Assembly (NCBI GenBank): GCA_951230915.1
Contig: OX579633.1
Coordinates: 52,094,029-52,158,028, forward strand
Source of the DNA: Antitrichia curtipendula
Lineage: Eukaryota; Streptophyta; Bryopsida; Hypnales; Leucodontaceae
Direction: 5' to 3'
Length of the DNA stretch: 64,000 bases
Positions 34,794-47,081 of this stretch are shown here, one piece after another. The notes under the pieces are model-generated. The model saw nothing but the letters and a program-made list of their open reading frames with translations, was not told the DNA's origin and made no database searches. Every line of letters starts with the position of its first letter. The first letter of the stretch is position 1. The translations under genes and the position numbers were made by a program.

Positions 34794-35300
34794 GGTTGTA
34801 GTAAAAGTGTCAGTAAATATGCGTCTGGATAAGGACCTACGGGCAGACCCGAAGTTTGATCCATGGGCAGTTGTACTTCCTATATCATCGCATGGATAAA
34901 GGCTGAGGTGGCGCGTGAGGTGGCGTGCTGATGAGGACGGACAACAGGGCGCAACAGGGCGCAACAGGGCGCATGTGGGCAGTTGGATACAGTGCCTTGC
35001 TGGTTGGTCCGCCTACCACGACAGCAACTGACCTGGAATTTATCGAATTTTTAACTATTCTTATGCCCCGTGGAGAGCGGGCCGCCAGCCTCACTCTCGG
35101 TGGGGCCCACCCGAAAAAAGGATACTTTAAAAATGTCTGCATTCTCCCACATCCATACCAGTCAGAACAGTGTTTACCGATGACGAAGGGGCACTGGGGG
35201 CCCTTTTGCATTTTTGGAAAGGGGACCCCTACAGGGAACAAAAATGGTCTTGATTTATTATACGGCCCCCCCAAGCCAGCCTCAATCCTCGAATACGGAG
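34794..35300. other. GC-rich island of unknown origin
   Basis: This block of about 500 bp is far more GC-rich than its surroundings. It holds three tandem copies of CAACAGGGCG at about 34942-34972. It is open on both strands over about 126-129 codons, but neither translation resembles a known protein. It sits between two MITEs and ends at the repeated motif CATAACATTGTTAACC. Confidence 0.4.
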
Positions 35301-35351
35301 CATAACATTGTTAACCTGCCTAAACCATTAAACCATTTCTCCTTGGAAAGA

Positions 35352-35589
35352 GGGCCAAGGAGGATTGACCCATGTATTGCCCCATTAAAAGGTAAATGTA
35401 AAAATTGCCCCTTATTTTGTGCCCGTTAAAATTTTTCATTTCATTATGCCCCTTATCTAATTTGAGGCCTCTGATTGCAAATACGAATTCAGAATTTTCA
35501 AATTTTATTATATGGGGTAAATAAAAAATTTCAATGTTTTTTGCAAGGATAAAATATAGGGCACTATAGGGTCAATCCTCCCTGGCCCT
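35352..35589. mobile_element. hAT-like GACCCC MITE
   Basis: The 238-bp element has inverted ends GGGCCAAGGAGGATTGACCC and the complement of GGGCCAGGGAGGATTGACCC. Flanks are TTGGAAAGA and TTGGAAGAG, an 8- or 9-bp duplication with a one-base indel. It is the clearest pair of ends in this family. Confidence 0.8.
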
Positions 35590-35984
35590 TGGAAGAGGGA
35601 TAATGGTTGGGATAATGGTTAAGGGATATAACATTGTTAACCTCCATGTATGCCTAGGAGTGATTTTGGTTATAATCAATAGAGAATTATTTGTTTGGCT
35701 AAGAAATGACAACTCTAGTTTCATTGGTCCAAAGAGTAGCATGTGCCTCTATGTGGACAAGGAATAAAATCATGAGCTAACTTCTTTTTGTGTAAGACAA
35801 ACTAATTGGTAAGACAAACTAACTTCACTATTATTTGTAGGTACCTAACAAATCAAAATATCTCATCAATATGGGGAGGACCATTACCTGGTTATAAAAT
35901 GTTACATGTACTATGTGGACATTCTTGAATGTGATGGGAGGGTGTTCTTTCAATACATTGATTTGTTGTACATAACATTGTTAA

Positions 35985-36915
35985 CCCTAAAGGACCAAGT
36001 GTCCGTTCAACGTACACAAGAAATCTCGGGTAGGTTCCTACAAAGTCATTTTTGGTTGGATGTTCATGAAATTTGGACACAACATGTACTTCCTTCAATT
36101 TTTTTTCCAATCGGGTGTCTAGATCAAAAGTTATGTTGCCATGAACTTTTTGGGCAACTTGGGCAATTTGAGAATCTTTAAAGAATCTTTTGCAAAAAAG
36201 ATCATCAGGTTTTGAAATTTGGCATGTACGTAACTAATAAAATATGGCATACAATTGTCCCCAAAAATATATATTTTAGTTGTCCAATCACATTCTACGA
36301 GGAGTCAAACTTTGTTAGGTAGGTTGGGGTAGTTTCAAGAAAAAATATATTCTTCTAACTTCAAACCCTATTATCTTGCAATTAGTGAAGTCAAAATTCT
36401 TGAAATTTTTGCCAAATATTCCAAATGTTAGTCTCTAATTTTTCACCGTTCGGATTTCAAATAAAATATTTCCTCATTGCACAAAAAAATGACTAGTGTA
36501 TTGCCAATTCACTAAACCTCCTTGCATTGCAGGGTGATTTAGAATAAGCTAGGCTCTATATTTTCTTCTAAATTTTTTTGTGAGTGAACCTAATATCATG
36601 TACTGATGAATGGTAAAAAATCTCACGTTTGTGTAGAACAAATTTTTTACTCCAAATGAGCCCAAAGTCTGTTGACCCTGTTTCTCAGGACTGGAAAAAA
36701 GGTTTTTTTCTCACTTCAAATGCTATAATCTTTTAATCCGCGCGGTGAAAAGGGCTGAAATTTTTTTACACTTTGGTAAAATAATTTACTTTAGTTTTAT
36801 ATGGGTGAAGTTCCAAAAAAAGTTTTGATTTTTTGTTTTGAACAACATACCAAAAAATTGCAATTTTTGGAATTTCTCCCTGAACCCCCCCCCCCCCCCC
36901 ATGGTCCTTTAGGGG
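35985..36915 (+). mobile_element. TTAA-family element, subfamily 3
   Basis: The 931-bp element is bounded by TTAA at 35981-35984 and 36916-36919, with ends CCCTAAAGGACCAAGTG and (complement) CCCCTAAAGGACCATGGG. It is the inverse of 19952-20885. A run of 14 C's lies just inside the right end. Reverse shared modules are at 36370-36480 and 36700-36810. Confidence 0.85.
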
Positions 36916-36988
36916 TTAACCAACTTCAACCATATTCCCTTGGAGATTGGAATAACCCCTCCCCGGATCCTTGGGATTGAATTCACTT

Positions 36989-37255
36989 TATCCCTAAACA
37001 CCTAAACTACAATTTTGGGCAACATAGCGATTTTTGGCAACTCACTACAAATTTATTTTATTTTTTTTGAAATTTTCACACAACATGTGCTCAAGGAGTA
37101 GCTTTAAGGTGCAACAATTTTCATAACTTTTGACTACATGGTTAAAAAGTTATTGCATTAAATGTGATTTTTAATGCTTAGCGGGCAACTAAAGCAGCTA
37201 AAAAAGCACTTTTTTTGAGAAATAAGAATTTGAACTTGGTATTCTAGATGTATAT
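36989..37255 (+). mobile_element. Truncated TTAA-family element, subfamily 2
   Basis: It starts TTATCCCTAAACACC and continues through the 'gacaacatagcg...ggcagctcacta' and 'cataacttttgactacatggtt' blocks of subfamily 2, then breaks off. From 37256 to 37906 nothing is recognised. Confidence 0.6.
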
Positions 37256-37910
37256 GTATTTGTTGTAGGTTGAAATATAATTGTATTATTGAATTTATTT
37301 AGTAATAACACAAATTTTGTTGGTGTCATTAATTTCTCTCCTTTGTGAATAGGACAAATCAATGTGGTTTCTCAACAATAACAAAAAAGTATTGAACCTC
37401 GATTGGGGGTATGGTTCATTTAGAATTATCTCCTTGAGGAAAAATGCAAGAACTTCTATTTTACAATTCCATGATTAAATTTGTCAAATTTGAATTCATG
37501 TTTGGATCCCCAAATCCTTGAATTAGCTAGGAAAAGTATAAAAGCTAACCAATCTCAAAGTAAGAGATCTTTGGGGCATTTGTAGGGCGAGGTGAAAAAT
37601 TTAGAGTCAACCTAATCTTTGCAAAAATTTGGAGTCTTAAAAATTGAAAAATGAATTTGAGCTCAAGGAATTTTGAACCTACAAATATCACAATCTTAAT
37701 TAGTGTAAACTAATTTATGTTATTAGTGTGGGCAAGTAAAATTAATATTAGAGTAGTTTTGCTGGTTGGGTCCCCTGAAACTCAAGCTCAACAGTGAGTT
37801 GGCCTCCTAACTCCTAAGTAGTTGGACCCGCTTATCCAAGTTGGGATATTCTCCAAATGCTCACTTTGTTGCACGTCACTTCATTTAAAGACGCCTTGTT
37901 TTTGTTTTAA

Positions 37911-38785
37911 TCCCTAAATGCCATTTCTGCTGCATTCACCGATGAAAACAAAAGAAATATTTTTTTTAGAATCTAATCATAGGATCTTGTACTTTACTTG
38001 TATGAGATCATCTAGTAAAAATTTCATGAAGTTTGATCCTACAGATTGAGAAGTATTAGCATTCAAAGTTTTTTTTTTTTTCTTGAACACTAGCCTACAA
38101 TTTCATGACTTTGACCACCATTTGTGGAAAAAAATTGCACTATGGACTTTGAATTTTTTTTTAAATTTGTTAAAGAACTGAGTTGAAAGTCTAGGAAAAA
38201 TATTTTGAAGAAAAATACGCTTGATTTTGATTCTTTAAAAAATTTATTAAGTGAAAGTAGATCCAAGATTGAAAGAAAAAATAAATCGTTAATAACTCTA
38301 AGATGGGATTGAAACACAATAGTCCCAATGGTGAGATTATTCTAGCAAACAAACTTAACCTTGTCAAAAAAAATTGTGAAAAATTGTAAAAATTGCATTG
38401 AAAAATGAATCTTATAAGTTATTTTTTTAAGAAGATGTTCAAATTGCCTGAAAAACAAGATTGTTGATAACTTTCACATCACTAGTTCAAATGGAATGAA
38501 TCAAAGCTTCACATGTATACAAAATAATGATCTATAAGTGAAAAAAATATTTAATTTAACTTCAAGTTTTTGTAGATTTTTTTTTGCCTATTGAATGAAA
38601 ATTTGGACTTTTGTAGTACAACTTTTGTTCTTGGGCACCAATTGAAATAAAAATTATATTCTTATGAAGCTAATAAATTTTTTCTATCTTGTGAGAAAGT
38701 TTTAAAAAGTTTCACTAAACATTGAGGTCATGGGAACCTGTCCAAAATCCATTTTATCCTCCAAGGGGACAATGCGCCTTTAGGG
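37911..38785 (+). mobile_element. TTAA-family element, subfamily 1/5-like
   Basis: TTAA at 37907-37910 precedes TCCCTAAATGCC. The right end CGCCTTTAGGGATAAA has lost one base match to TTAA. A forward shared module is at 37975-38080, and 'gggattgaaacacaatagtcccaatggtgag' is the subfamily 5 block. It ends with the 'caaggggacaatgcg' block seen at 29855 and 46760. Confidence 0.75.
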
Positions 38786-39974
38786 ATAAAATATATAGTT
38801 TAAATTTTTCATTATAATATAATTTAAACAAATTCTTAGTAAAATTAACTAACAAAGCTTAATTTTTATTGGCACATTGAGTGAATGAAAACTTTTACAT
38901 TTGGTCCCCTTGAATGAAAGAAAGCATAGGATCTTTTAGTTAACTTGTTCAAGTACATCCTCTCCATATTTGAGAGTGAAAATTTCCAATCATTGCAAAA
39001 TCAAATTGTCCAAGCTTCAAGAAGTATTTTTTTCCAGCCCTTCCCAAAGTCAAACTTTAATTTGTTTGTAAATAAATTTAGAAAAAAAACACGAATGTCC
39101 TATAACATGTGCATTTTAATCAATGTGGTGTAAAATGGGTTGAAAATACATGGAAAAAAATTTATCAAAAGAAATATCATATTTATCTTTAAAAGTTTTA
39201 TAAAATAAAAGGTGATACTTGATGAAAGAAAAAACTAAATTGCTAATAACTTTGCCAAGAAACTATGAATTGTGAATCTCAGTGGTGAGAATTTGATAAT
39301 GAACAACATGTATGATATGTTTTTGTTTTGTTTGGAAATGTTTAGAATTGAGGTCCCAAATTGACTTGATATATTTGTTACCTTCATTACTTGCAAAATA
39401 GAGCTCTTTGCAACTTTCATCTCATTATTCAAAATTGAATGCTTCAAATGTTTTTGTGTAGACATCAATGTAAGAGATTTCAAATTGTTGCTAGTTACTT
39501 AGAAATCCATCAAATTGGAAATTGTACAATATACTCTCTTACCATGATTAGAACATCTTAAATGCAAGTAGCATAGTTTCAAGAAAATGGTTCAGTATTT
39601 TAATTGATACCATTAGCTTAACCCTTAAAGGAAGGATTGGTGACCGTGGAAATCATCCATTTTGGTATTGTGTATATCATTGGTTAAAAAAATCCAAAAG
39701 AATTAATTAGAAATCAAACTATGGTAGAAGACCTCCCCTTTCCACACAAAATTTGGAAGTTGAATAGTTGCACTTTTGTCCCACATGGAAAGATTCATCG
39801 GCCAAAAAACAGTTGTAGCGTAGTTTATGGGTTATTAAATAAGTTGAAGTTGGTAGCTTACAAAATGAAAGAGGTATGCACACTAAGATTCATAGCAATT
39901 ACATGCCTTATCCAATTTTTAATTTTAATTTTTCAAATTCATAATTTTCAAATAACAAATACTAAAGAAATATT
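38786..39974. other. Decayed repeat sequence, no gene
   Basis: Weak matches to the shared module (about 38930-39050) and to other family blocks are present. Nothing has coding character. A TTAACCCTTAAAGG-like end occurs at about 39607-39622. Confidence 0.4.
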
Positions 39975-40128
39975 CACTAGAAGAAACCTGTTTGTTTTTT
40001 TACGTCCAGTTTTTTGGACATCAAACATAACATTAAGATGCTAGTTTTGATGTTAAAACTAGCATTTTAATGTTATGTTTGATGTCCAAAAAACTGAGCG
40101 TAAAAAAACAAACAGGTTTCTTCTAGTG
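39975..40128. mobile_element. CACTA-type hairpin MITE
   Basis: A 154-bp, almost perfect palindrome starts CACTAGAAGAAACCTG. The arms are 74 bp with only three mismatches and a 6-bp loop (GATGTT). It is flanked by ATT on both sides (39972-39974 and 40129-40131), the three-base duplication typical of CACTA (EnSpm). The near identity of the arms suggests a young element. A transcript would fold into one long hairpin. From 40132 to 40839 no gene is seen. Confidence 0.9.
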
Positions 40129-40843
40129 ATTTTTTCCCCTAAAAAAGGTGCCTTTAACTATGCTGAATTGCTTATTTGGACGATTTTGGGTGTTTTCACC
40201 ATAGAAAGTGTGAAATGTGACCATCTGTGCCACCTAGGAAAATGCCCCCATAATCTGATTGGGGTCCAGAAAATCATAAGCTGACGTGTTAACTAAGAAC
40301 CGATGGTAAACCAGTTTCAAAATTTTCAGTCTTTCAAATTATTTAATTTTAAAAATTGAATTGAATTGTTCTTTTGACACAAATTAAGCAAATGAATAAG
40401 TAAGGTAGTATGCTCTAAAAGTGACCTTCTCCTTCAAATTGTCCCTATTTTTAGCTGGAGAATGGAGATGAGGTGATCTTGAAATGAACCACTTTAGTCA
40501 TTTAATGAATTGAGGAAAAATTATTTTTCTATTGCAAGAACCAATCATTGTCTTTGATTTTTCTCACATCTCTTTACAAAGTTGCGAGTAGACCAATTTT
40601 GGACGACCTATGGTCACAAATACGTGCATATGCTCCAAATCTTTGAAAATTTATGAATAAATAAACAATGATTGGAAAAATACAAAACTACTTTTTTCAG
40701 GTTCTACATCTATTTTTCTTTCTCTGAAAAATGCTTTAAAAATATTTTTGTCAACGAAAACCTATGAAAAAGGCAGACTAACCATTAAATGGTTGCTTGT
40801 AGAGTATACTACCTTATTGCAGGACACTACAGAATATTGTTAA

Positions 40844-41655
40844 CCCCTAGAGTTCCAAGACCTTTTCTATTAAAAAACCACTCAAAATTGTAATTTCTAT
40901 TGTAGTGAGCAAAAAAAATTACTTTTTTTACATATCTAACCGTAGGATCTTATACCACATTAGTATAAAAATGCCTAGAATTTTTTTAGAAACTTTGGCT
41001 ATGTAGATTGCAAGATATTTGCATTTAAAGTGAAGAAAACAAGTTTCTTAACACCTAGTTCAACTATATTTTTTGGCTTTGAATCTTATTTACTGAATAT
41101 TTTTGAAATACTGATTTTGATTTTTTAATTTTTTATATTGAAAAACTAAATTGAGAATATAGGAAAGAAAATTCAACAAAAAAGCACTCATTATAAAATT
41201 GTTAAGTAGAAGTAGATTCAAGATTGAAGGGATAACTTAATTGTTAATCAAGTCATTAATAGCTCTAAGATGGAATTGAAACACGTTAATTCCAACAGTG
41301 AGATTGTTCTAGCAAGCAAACTTAACCTTGCCTAACAATTTTTTTTTAAATTGTAAAAATTGCATTCAAAAATGAATTCTATAAGTTGTTTTTATCAAGA
41401 AGATGCTTAGATTGCCCAAGAAACAAGATTTTCTATAACTTTTTCATCACCACTCCAAATAGAATAAATCAAAACTTCAGATGTAGACAAAAATATAATC
41501 TTCAAGAAAAAAATTCAACTTTTTGTGATTTTTTGGGGCTGCCCCTTGAGTTGCTTTTTGGACTTATAGTAACATAACTTTTGCTCCCGGACATTGAGTG
41601 AAATAAAAATTATATTTTCAAAAAAATAATTTGCTATTCTTTCTTCAAATTTTTT
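40844..41655 (+). mobile_element. TTAA-family element, subfamily 5, right end lost
   Basis: TTAA at 40840-40843 precedes CCCCTAGAGTTCCAAGACC. A forward shared module lies at 40940-41050, followed by the 'agatggaattgaaacacgtt' and 'agatgcttagattgcccaag' blocks in the same order as 48537-49440. The right terminus is not visible. From 41656 to 42083 nothing is recognised. Confidence 0.7.
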
Positions 41656-42087
41656 TTATAGGTGTTGGACCAACATTCTTCTTAGTTTATTTTATGAGAA
41701 TTGATACGGGCCTTCTTGGCAATTTGAAGATAAACTTGTTTAAACTTTGTATATAGATAGTGTGACCAATGATAAATCAACCAATTGGAAAGATGGACAA
41801 TACCATATGAGTTTATCTCTTGCTTTTGTAGGAAAGACTTGAAAGATATTGTATCCTAAGGTAATACCTAATTGTGATCCCTTTCTAAAACTGACCCCTA
41901 CAAATTCTTGCTTAAAATGTACAACCTTTATTCATGAGAGCCTAAGGTTGCAATTAGGCGCATGACTATTTTCGACACTTTGAAAAAATCATAGTTTATT
42001 CATATTGAATTCAATAATTTTTTCACTAAAGCAATAGGAACCATACTAAATCGTTTATTTAAACGCATTTAGGTATTGTTACCTTAA

Positions 42088-43197
42088 CCCCTAAAGAATC
42101 GAACTGCATTTCTTTGACAACCTAGCGATTTTAGGCAGCTCGTTACAAATGAAATTTTTCATTTTTTTTCTTTGAAATTTTCACACAATATGTGCCCAAG
42201 GAGTAGCTTTGAGGCCCAATCGTTTTTATAACCTTTGACTACATGGTTAAAAAGTTATTATATGATATGTAATTTTTAGTGATTGGCAGGCAAATCGGGC
42301 AGCTAAAAAAACTTCTTTGAAAATCATTTTTTCTTAAAATAAAAATTTGAAATTGGTTTTCTAGATTTATATGTATATGGATTGCTTTGAATCATTCCAT
42401 TTTGTTTGATAAGATGAAAGTTATGAGGAATTTTAGTTGTAGGTAGTTTGTGGATAGTTATGGAATCACTAGTCTAAGATAAACTTTGAAGTCCTTTATT
42501 TAACTCAATTTTTAATATTTGTGAAAAAAAACAAAACCCATTAGATTCACATTGTTTACTAAAATATTACAACCATTCACTACAAGGGAATGATGTCATT
42601 TTTTGTCAATTTGGACACTTTTTCTGTCAATTTTCTGTCAATTTGGATATTATTTTTGTCAATTCAGACATTTTTTGCCAATTTGGGCATTATCTATCAA
42701 TTCGGATGTGTCAACACAGATGTTCTTTTCTTGTAGTGATTGGGATTGGCATTTTTCAATTCATAACTAAATTCTTAACAATCTAGTATTTAAATCATGT
42801 TCTACTTCTTTCTACTTACTATTTGTTTTCTATATGTTGTACAATTCCAAATGATTAAAAAAAATTTAAGCATGTAGCTAACTTGCCTTCAAGAATGAAT
42901 CCAAAGAAGAACCACCATTTTGGATTTTTTTTATAAAGGTGTGACCTTATAAAGTGAAGCTGCTTGTTTTTTAGCAGGGCCAAAAAAAAGATTTTTGTCA
43001 ATTGAAATGCTAATACCTTGCAATCTACATAGTGGAGATTTCTGACTTTTTACCACATCTTTTCAAACCAACAAACTACAAGATCATATGATTATTTATG
43101 TCCAATAATGTTGTTTTTTCTAAAATTTTGTGCATGTACTAAAAATGGCAATTTTGGAGCATTTTTGGTGAAAATCTAGCCAAAAACCTTTAGGAGA
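42088..43197 (+). mobile_element. TTAA-family element, subfamily 2, with nested CACTA MITE
   Basis: TTAA at 42084-42087 precedes CCCCTAAAGAATCG; the right end is CCTTTAGGAGATAG, degenerate at the last bases. It is collinear with 28443-29388 except for the insertion at 42578-42738. A reverse shared module is at 42995-43100. Confidence 0.82.
42578..42738. mobile_element. CACTA-type MITE nested in a TTAA element
   Basis: The 161-bp element has ends CACTACAAGGGAA and the complement of CACTACAAGAAAAG, flanked by ATT on both sides (42575-42577 and 42739-42741). The related TTAA element near 28930 lacks it. The interior contains several repeats of TGTCAATTTGGACA type. CACTACAAGAAA is the canonical CACTA end. 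Confidence 0.9.
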
Positions 43198-43499
43198 TAG
43201 CCCATTAAGGATTGGTTGATCCTTCTTGGTATGGTCAACTTGGGAGGTGGGCATGATGTTTTCTACTCTTAGGCTAAATATGGAAAAAATACCAAACCAA
43301 GATGCAGTCCCCATATTTCAATTCAACTTTTGTAAGGCGGACAACTTGAAAGACTATCTCCAATTTGAGTACAACCTAGTATGCAATGAAAGTTGACTTG
43401 GAGGCTTTAGTGTTGGACAATTATTGTATTTTTAGTGTAGTGGGAAGGACATTCAAGTGGTACAAAGTGGGTTATGTAGGGTAAATTTTGTGTTTTGTA

Positions 43500-43670
43500 T
43501 GGTAATTATAAAAAAGGTCCTTTATTTTGTGCCTTGTGAATTCTAAGTTCTTCACCACGCCTAGCTAATTTAGGGCCTCTCATTGCAAATATGAATTTAA
43601 AATTTCCAAATTTTATCATATGTGACAAATAAAAAAATTATATATTTTTGCCAATGTTAATTGTTCATCC
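43500..43670 (+). repeat. Fragment of the hAT-like GACCCC MITE family
   Basis: 'tttattttgtgccttgtgaa...ttcaccacgcctagctaatttagggcctctcattgcaaatatgaa' aligns with 34615-34690. The ends are lost. From 43671 to 44230 no gene is seen. Confidence 0.55.
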
Positions 43671-44229
43671 TACAAGGCTCACTTCTAGTATGATCACTTT
43701 AGTGTCCTGCGTGTAGTAGTGGCATGCATAATATTTAATAGCAACCATTGGTATTGCCTACCCCAAACAAAATGATGTGAAATATTCCACATCAAATTAG
43801 TATCCACATATACATGCATCGAAATGTGTTAGAGAAATGAAATGGAGAAGCTGGTACCTTAATCGCAATTACAAACTAGGTTAGTAATAAAACATTCAAA
43901 TTTCAAATAAAACTTTCATCAAAACAACATGTAGTTCTTTAAAACTAAAGACTTCAACATTAATATTAATACACTTTGTTGAAAAAACCATTCACAATTA
44001 GGAGATAAAAATATTATAAGCTCTTTACTTATATACACATGGGGGGTAGAAGGTAACTAAGACAAACAATGTGGGATACATAAACTAAATTAGTAGGAGC
44101 TCTAGTACTCATAATTAAATCAAATCAAAGTAGGAATTTTATTTGAAGTATAGTTCATGATTCCAAACCTCATTTAGGCACAGTAGAATATTTATTTTCA
44201 ATAAAATTTCAACTAATTTTTTTTTTGTT

Positions 44230-44910
44230 AATCAAGTTAAATTTCATATCCAAAAATCCGTTTGATATTTCTAGCCTCTAATAAGAAGTTATAGACATAA
44301 GGTGAAACAGTCCATTGTGGTCAAATGACCCATAGTGGACATCTAGGGAATGATCCCATTATGGATTTTCTAGTTTGTGGGATTTTGGCTTCAATGCATG
44401 TCTTACATGGTAGTAATGGAGTGATTAGTGGCTCCATTAGGAACTTCCAATTTTTCAGTGAAAATTCATTGTAAGAATTGACTTTCAAGGCCTTCTATGT
44501 TAGAAAATACTACAATTGCTTTAGGTGAGCAAAATGAGCATGATGGATTTAGATTTTACTAGTTCTAAGGTAGTCTACAAACTCTTCTGGGCCATGATGA
44601 ATTGAGCACTTCAAAAATTCATAGCAAATTCATACTTTGTCAAAAAAAACATAATTTCAATTGCTCTCACTGTTTCTCACACTTGCACTACTGTGGAAAA
44701 AAAATGGGAAATTTCAGCAACCACATGAGGTCAAACTCCTAATTTTGACCACAATGGATTGTTTTACCTTATTTTAGCGAGGGGTTGGAAAGGACTTTTT
44801 TTTTACATTTTCAAACATGCTCTCTAAATTTTATCTATAAATTTTGATTGGAGGCTTGAAATATCAAACAGATTTTTGGAGATGAAACTTAAATAGATTT
44901 CCCACCTTTT
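44230..44910. repeat. Large imperfect foldback element
   Basis: Outer arms: 'ccaaaaatccgtttgatatttc' at about 44253 is inverted near 44855-44877. Inner arms: 'aaggtgaaacagtccattgtggtcaaa' at 44299-44325 is inverted at 44744-44770. The right arm has an extra segment of about 65 bp between the inner and outer blocks. Target duplications were not resolved. It is non-coding. Confidence 0.55.
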
Positions 44911-45248
44911 TATAGTTCAAATTTTTTTGAAAAAAATTATTCTACTATGACTAAATAAGGTCTGAAATTTTACATCAAATGTAATTTTTATATTTAGACA
45001 AAGAACGGTCAAGCTCTCATTTTCAAATTAACCCATACCCTTTCAGGATTCATGGCGGACAATTGATTTCAATACAAAAATTACATCTCCAACCTTCGTT
45101 CCTACTAATGACACTGAAGCAATTCTTTTGTTGGACCATCAAAATAAAATTTGATGGCAAAAGGTTGAATGACATTGATATTTGATTCAAAGGATTTTAA
45201 AGATTTTTGGCAAATCATCTTAACATTTCTTTGTAGATTTTTTTGGCT

Positions 45249-45637
45249 AAGGTGGAAGCACCCAAAACCGTCACTTTAAGGAATTCAGCATACTTGGAGG
45301 CATCATTTCAAAAAAATAAAAAAATTCTGATGTTAGCGAGACAAAACCATGAATTTTCCAAAAAAAAATTAAATTTTTTGGATGTGAAATGTAATTTCTA
45401 TGATTTTTCAAAGTTGTGGGTCTCTAGATCACTGGAACCATCATGTAGGTGCACCCAAAACTGATCCCTGCGGAAATCAACTCTTAAGCCAGTCAGATAT
45501 TGGTAAGTGTCCTTCAAATATGTCAGCCAATTAAAGCCAAGCATTTGGCTGACGGATTAACTAAAGTCTAGGGACATAATTGGGTGAGTCTAGGGTCCAT
45601 GGCAAGGTACAGGGACGGGAATGGGTGTTTTCACCTT
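45249..45637. mobile_element. MITE of the AAGGTGGGTACCC-end family
   Basis: The left end is AAGGTGGAAGCACCCAAAACCG; the right end is the complement of AAGGTGAAAACACCCATTCCC. An internal direct copy of the end ('gtaggtgcacccaaaactg') lies near 45445. No gene is seen from 45638 to 46258. Confidence 0.55.
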
Positions 45638-46262
45638 AGTCCAAGATTTAGCAGAGAGAATAGTGTACACCATAAACCTATTGCCACGACCTTGGTACCC
45701 AGTACAAGAGCTTATTTTAATCCCCATGCGCATGTTTTTCGTGGATGAGGCCCTTCATAGAGGGAAAGGCAGCCTCTCTGAATGTCATGTGAAAATTTGT
45801 GAAAACTTGTCTGTTGATGTCACCAAGTTTAGTTACACAAAAAAAAACTAAATTTTTTTTATTGAACCCCGGCAAGTCCCTCACACAGTGACATTGAAAC
45901 TTGAACCAAAATCGTGTTGTTGATGGCCCAAATTCCCCCAAATTGTCTTGGTTGCAGAAACCATATCTTGATCATCAGATCATGGCAGGGCTACCATTTC
46001 CACAAAGTTAGCACCCAAGTTACAACTACGCCTTTATGTACGCGGGATACACATTTTCATTCTAAAGTATATATGTAGGTACACACGGGTAAAATTGAGA
46101 CAAGGGTGGTAATAGGTTGGTTTATCTTATTGTATCTTATTATGCCACGATATGCTGCATGTAAATGTAATAATAAGGATTTCAAGAAGCGCACAAAGAA
46201 TTCCAAATGAGATTCTTTATTTGTGCATCTTCAAGTATATTTTAAAAACCCTTTCACTTTAA

Positions 46263-46786
46263 CTCCTAAAGCCTCTAGGGTGTTTTTTGTCAAAAAACCA
46301 CTCAAAACTACCACTTCTGCTGCATTCACTTAAGGAAACCAAAAATATATATTTTGGGGGAATTTAACCATAGGATCTTGTACTTAACAAAAAAAAAAAA
46401 TCTTAAGAAGATGCTTAAATTGCCCGAAAAACTAAGATTGTTGATAACTTTCTCATTCCTAGTCCAAATAGAATGAATCAAAGCTTCATGTATAGATAAA
46501 AACATAATATTTTAGGGAAAAATATTTTAGAAAAAATATTTTGACTTTTTGTAATTTGTGGGTGTGGGTGTGGGGGGGGGGGGCTGCCCGCCACTCTCCA
46601 TTTTTTGCTTATTGTGCCATAACTTTTTCATCCGGCATCCAATTGAAACAAAAATGATTTATCCACGAAGCTCTCGCAAAGTTACACAGCTTTAAGAAAT
46701 CTCAAAAAAATTCACTTCAAATTGAGACAGTATGAACTTACCCAGACCCAAATTGTCCCCCGAGGGGACAAGCGGTCCTTTAGGGA
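46263..46786 (+). mobile_element. TTAA-family element, subfamily 1, uninterrupted sibling
   Basis: TTAA lies at 46259-46262 and 46787-46790. The ends are CTCCTAAAGCCTC and (complement) TCCCTAAAGGACCG. It aligns with 28373-29889 minus the nested element, and shows the empty site TTAA at 46330-46333. An A-run near 46389 marks an internal deletion. A long G-run lies at about 46570-46582. Confidence 0.88.
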
Positions 46787-47081
46787 TTAACACTATCAGT
46801 TGTCACAATTTTAAAAGAAAACTATGTATTACAGGGAATGCTTATTTAGCATGTGAGCATAGAATGTATGAGCCCATGAGTTTAGAATTCTATATTATAG
46901 ACACCTTCAACAATTATGTTGGTGTGTAAGTTATAGGTACTTATGCTATAGATTCTTTCCATATTATAGATACATATGTTATAAGCACCTTCAAATGATT
47001 GTAGGTACATACCTACAACTAGGTTCAAGGCTCCTAGGCTCATGTCTTTGCACTCATGTGTTAGAATCATTGTATGTATTA

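Noticed and set aside
34885..35305. Overlapping 126- and 129-codon frames on opposite strands
   Set aside because: Both follow from high GC content; neither shows a family motif, so no CDS was called.
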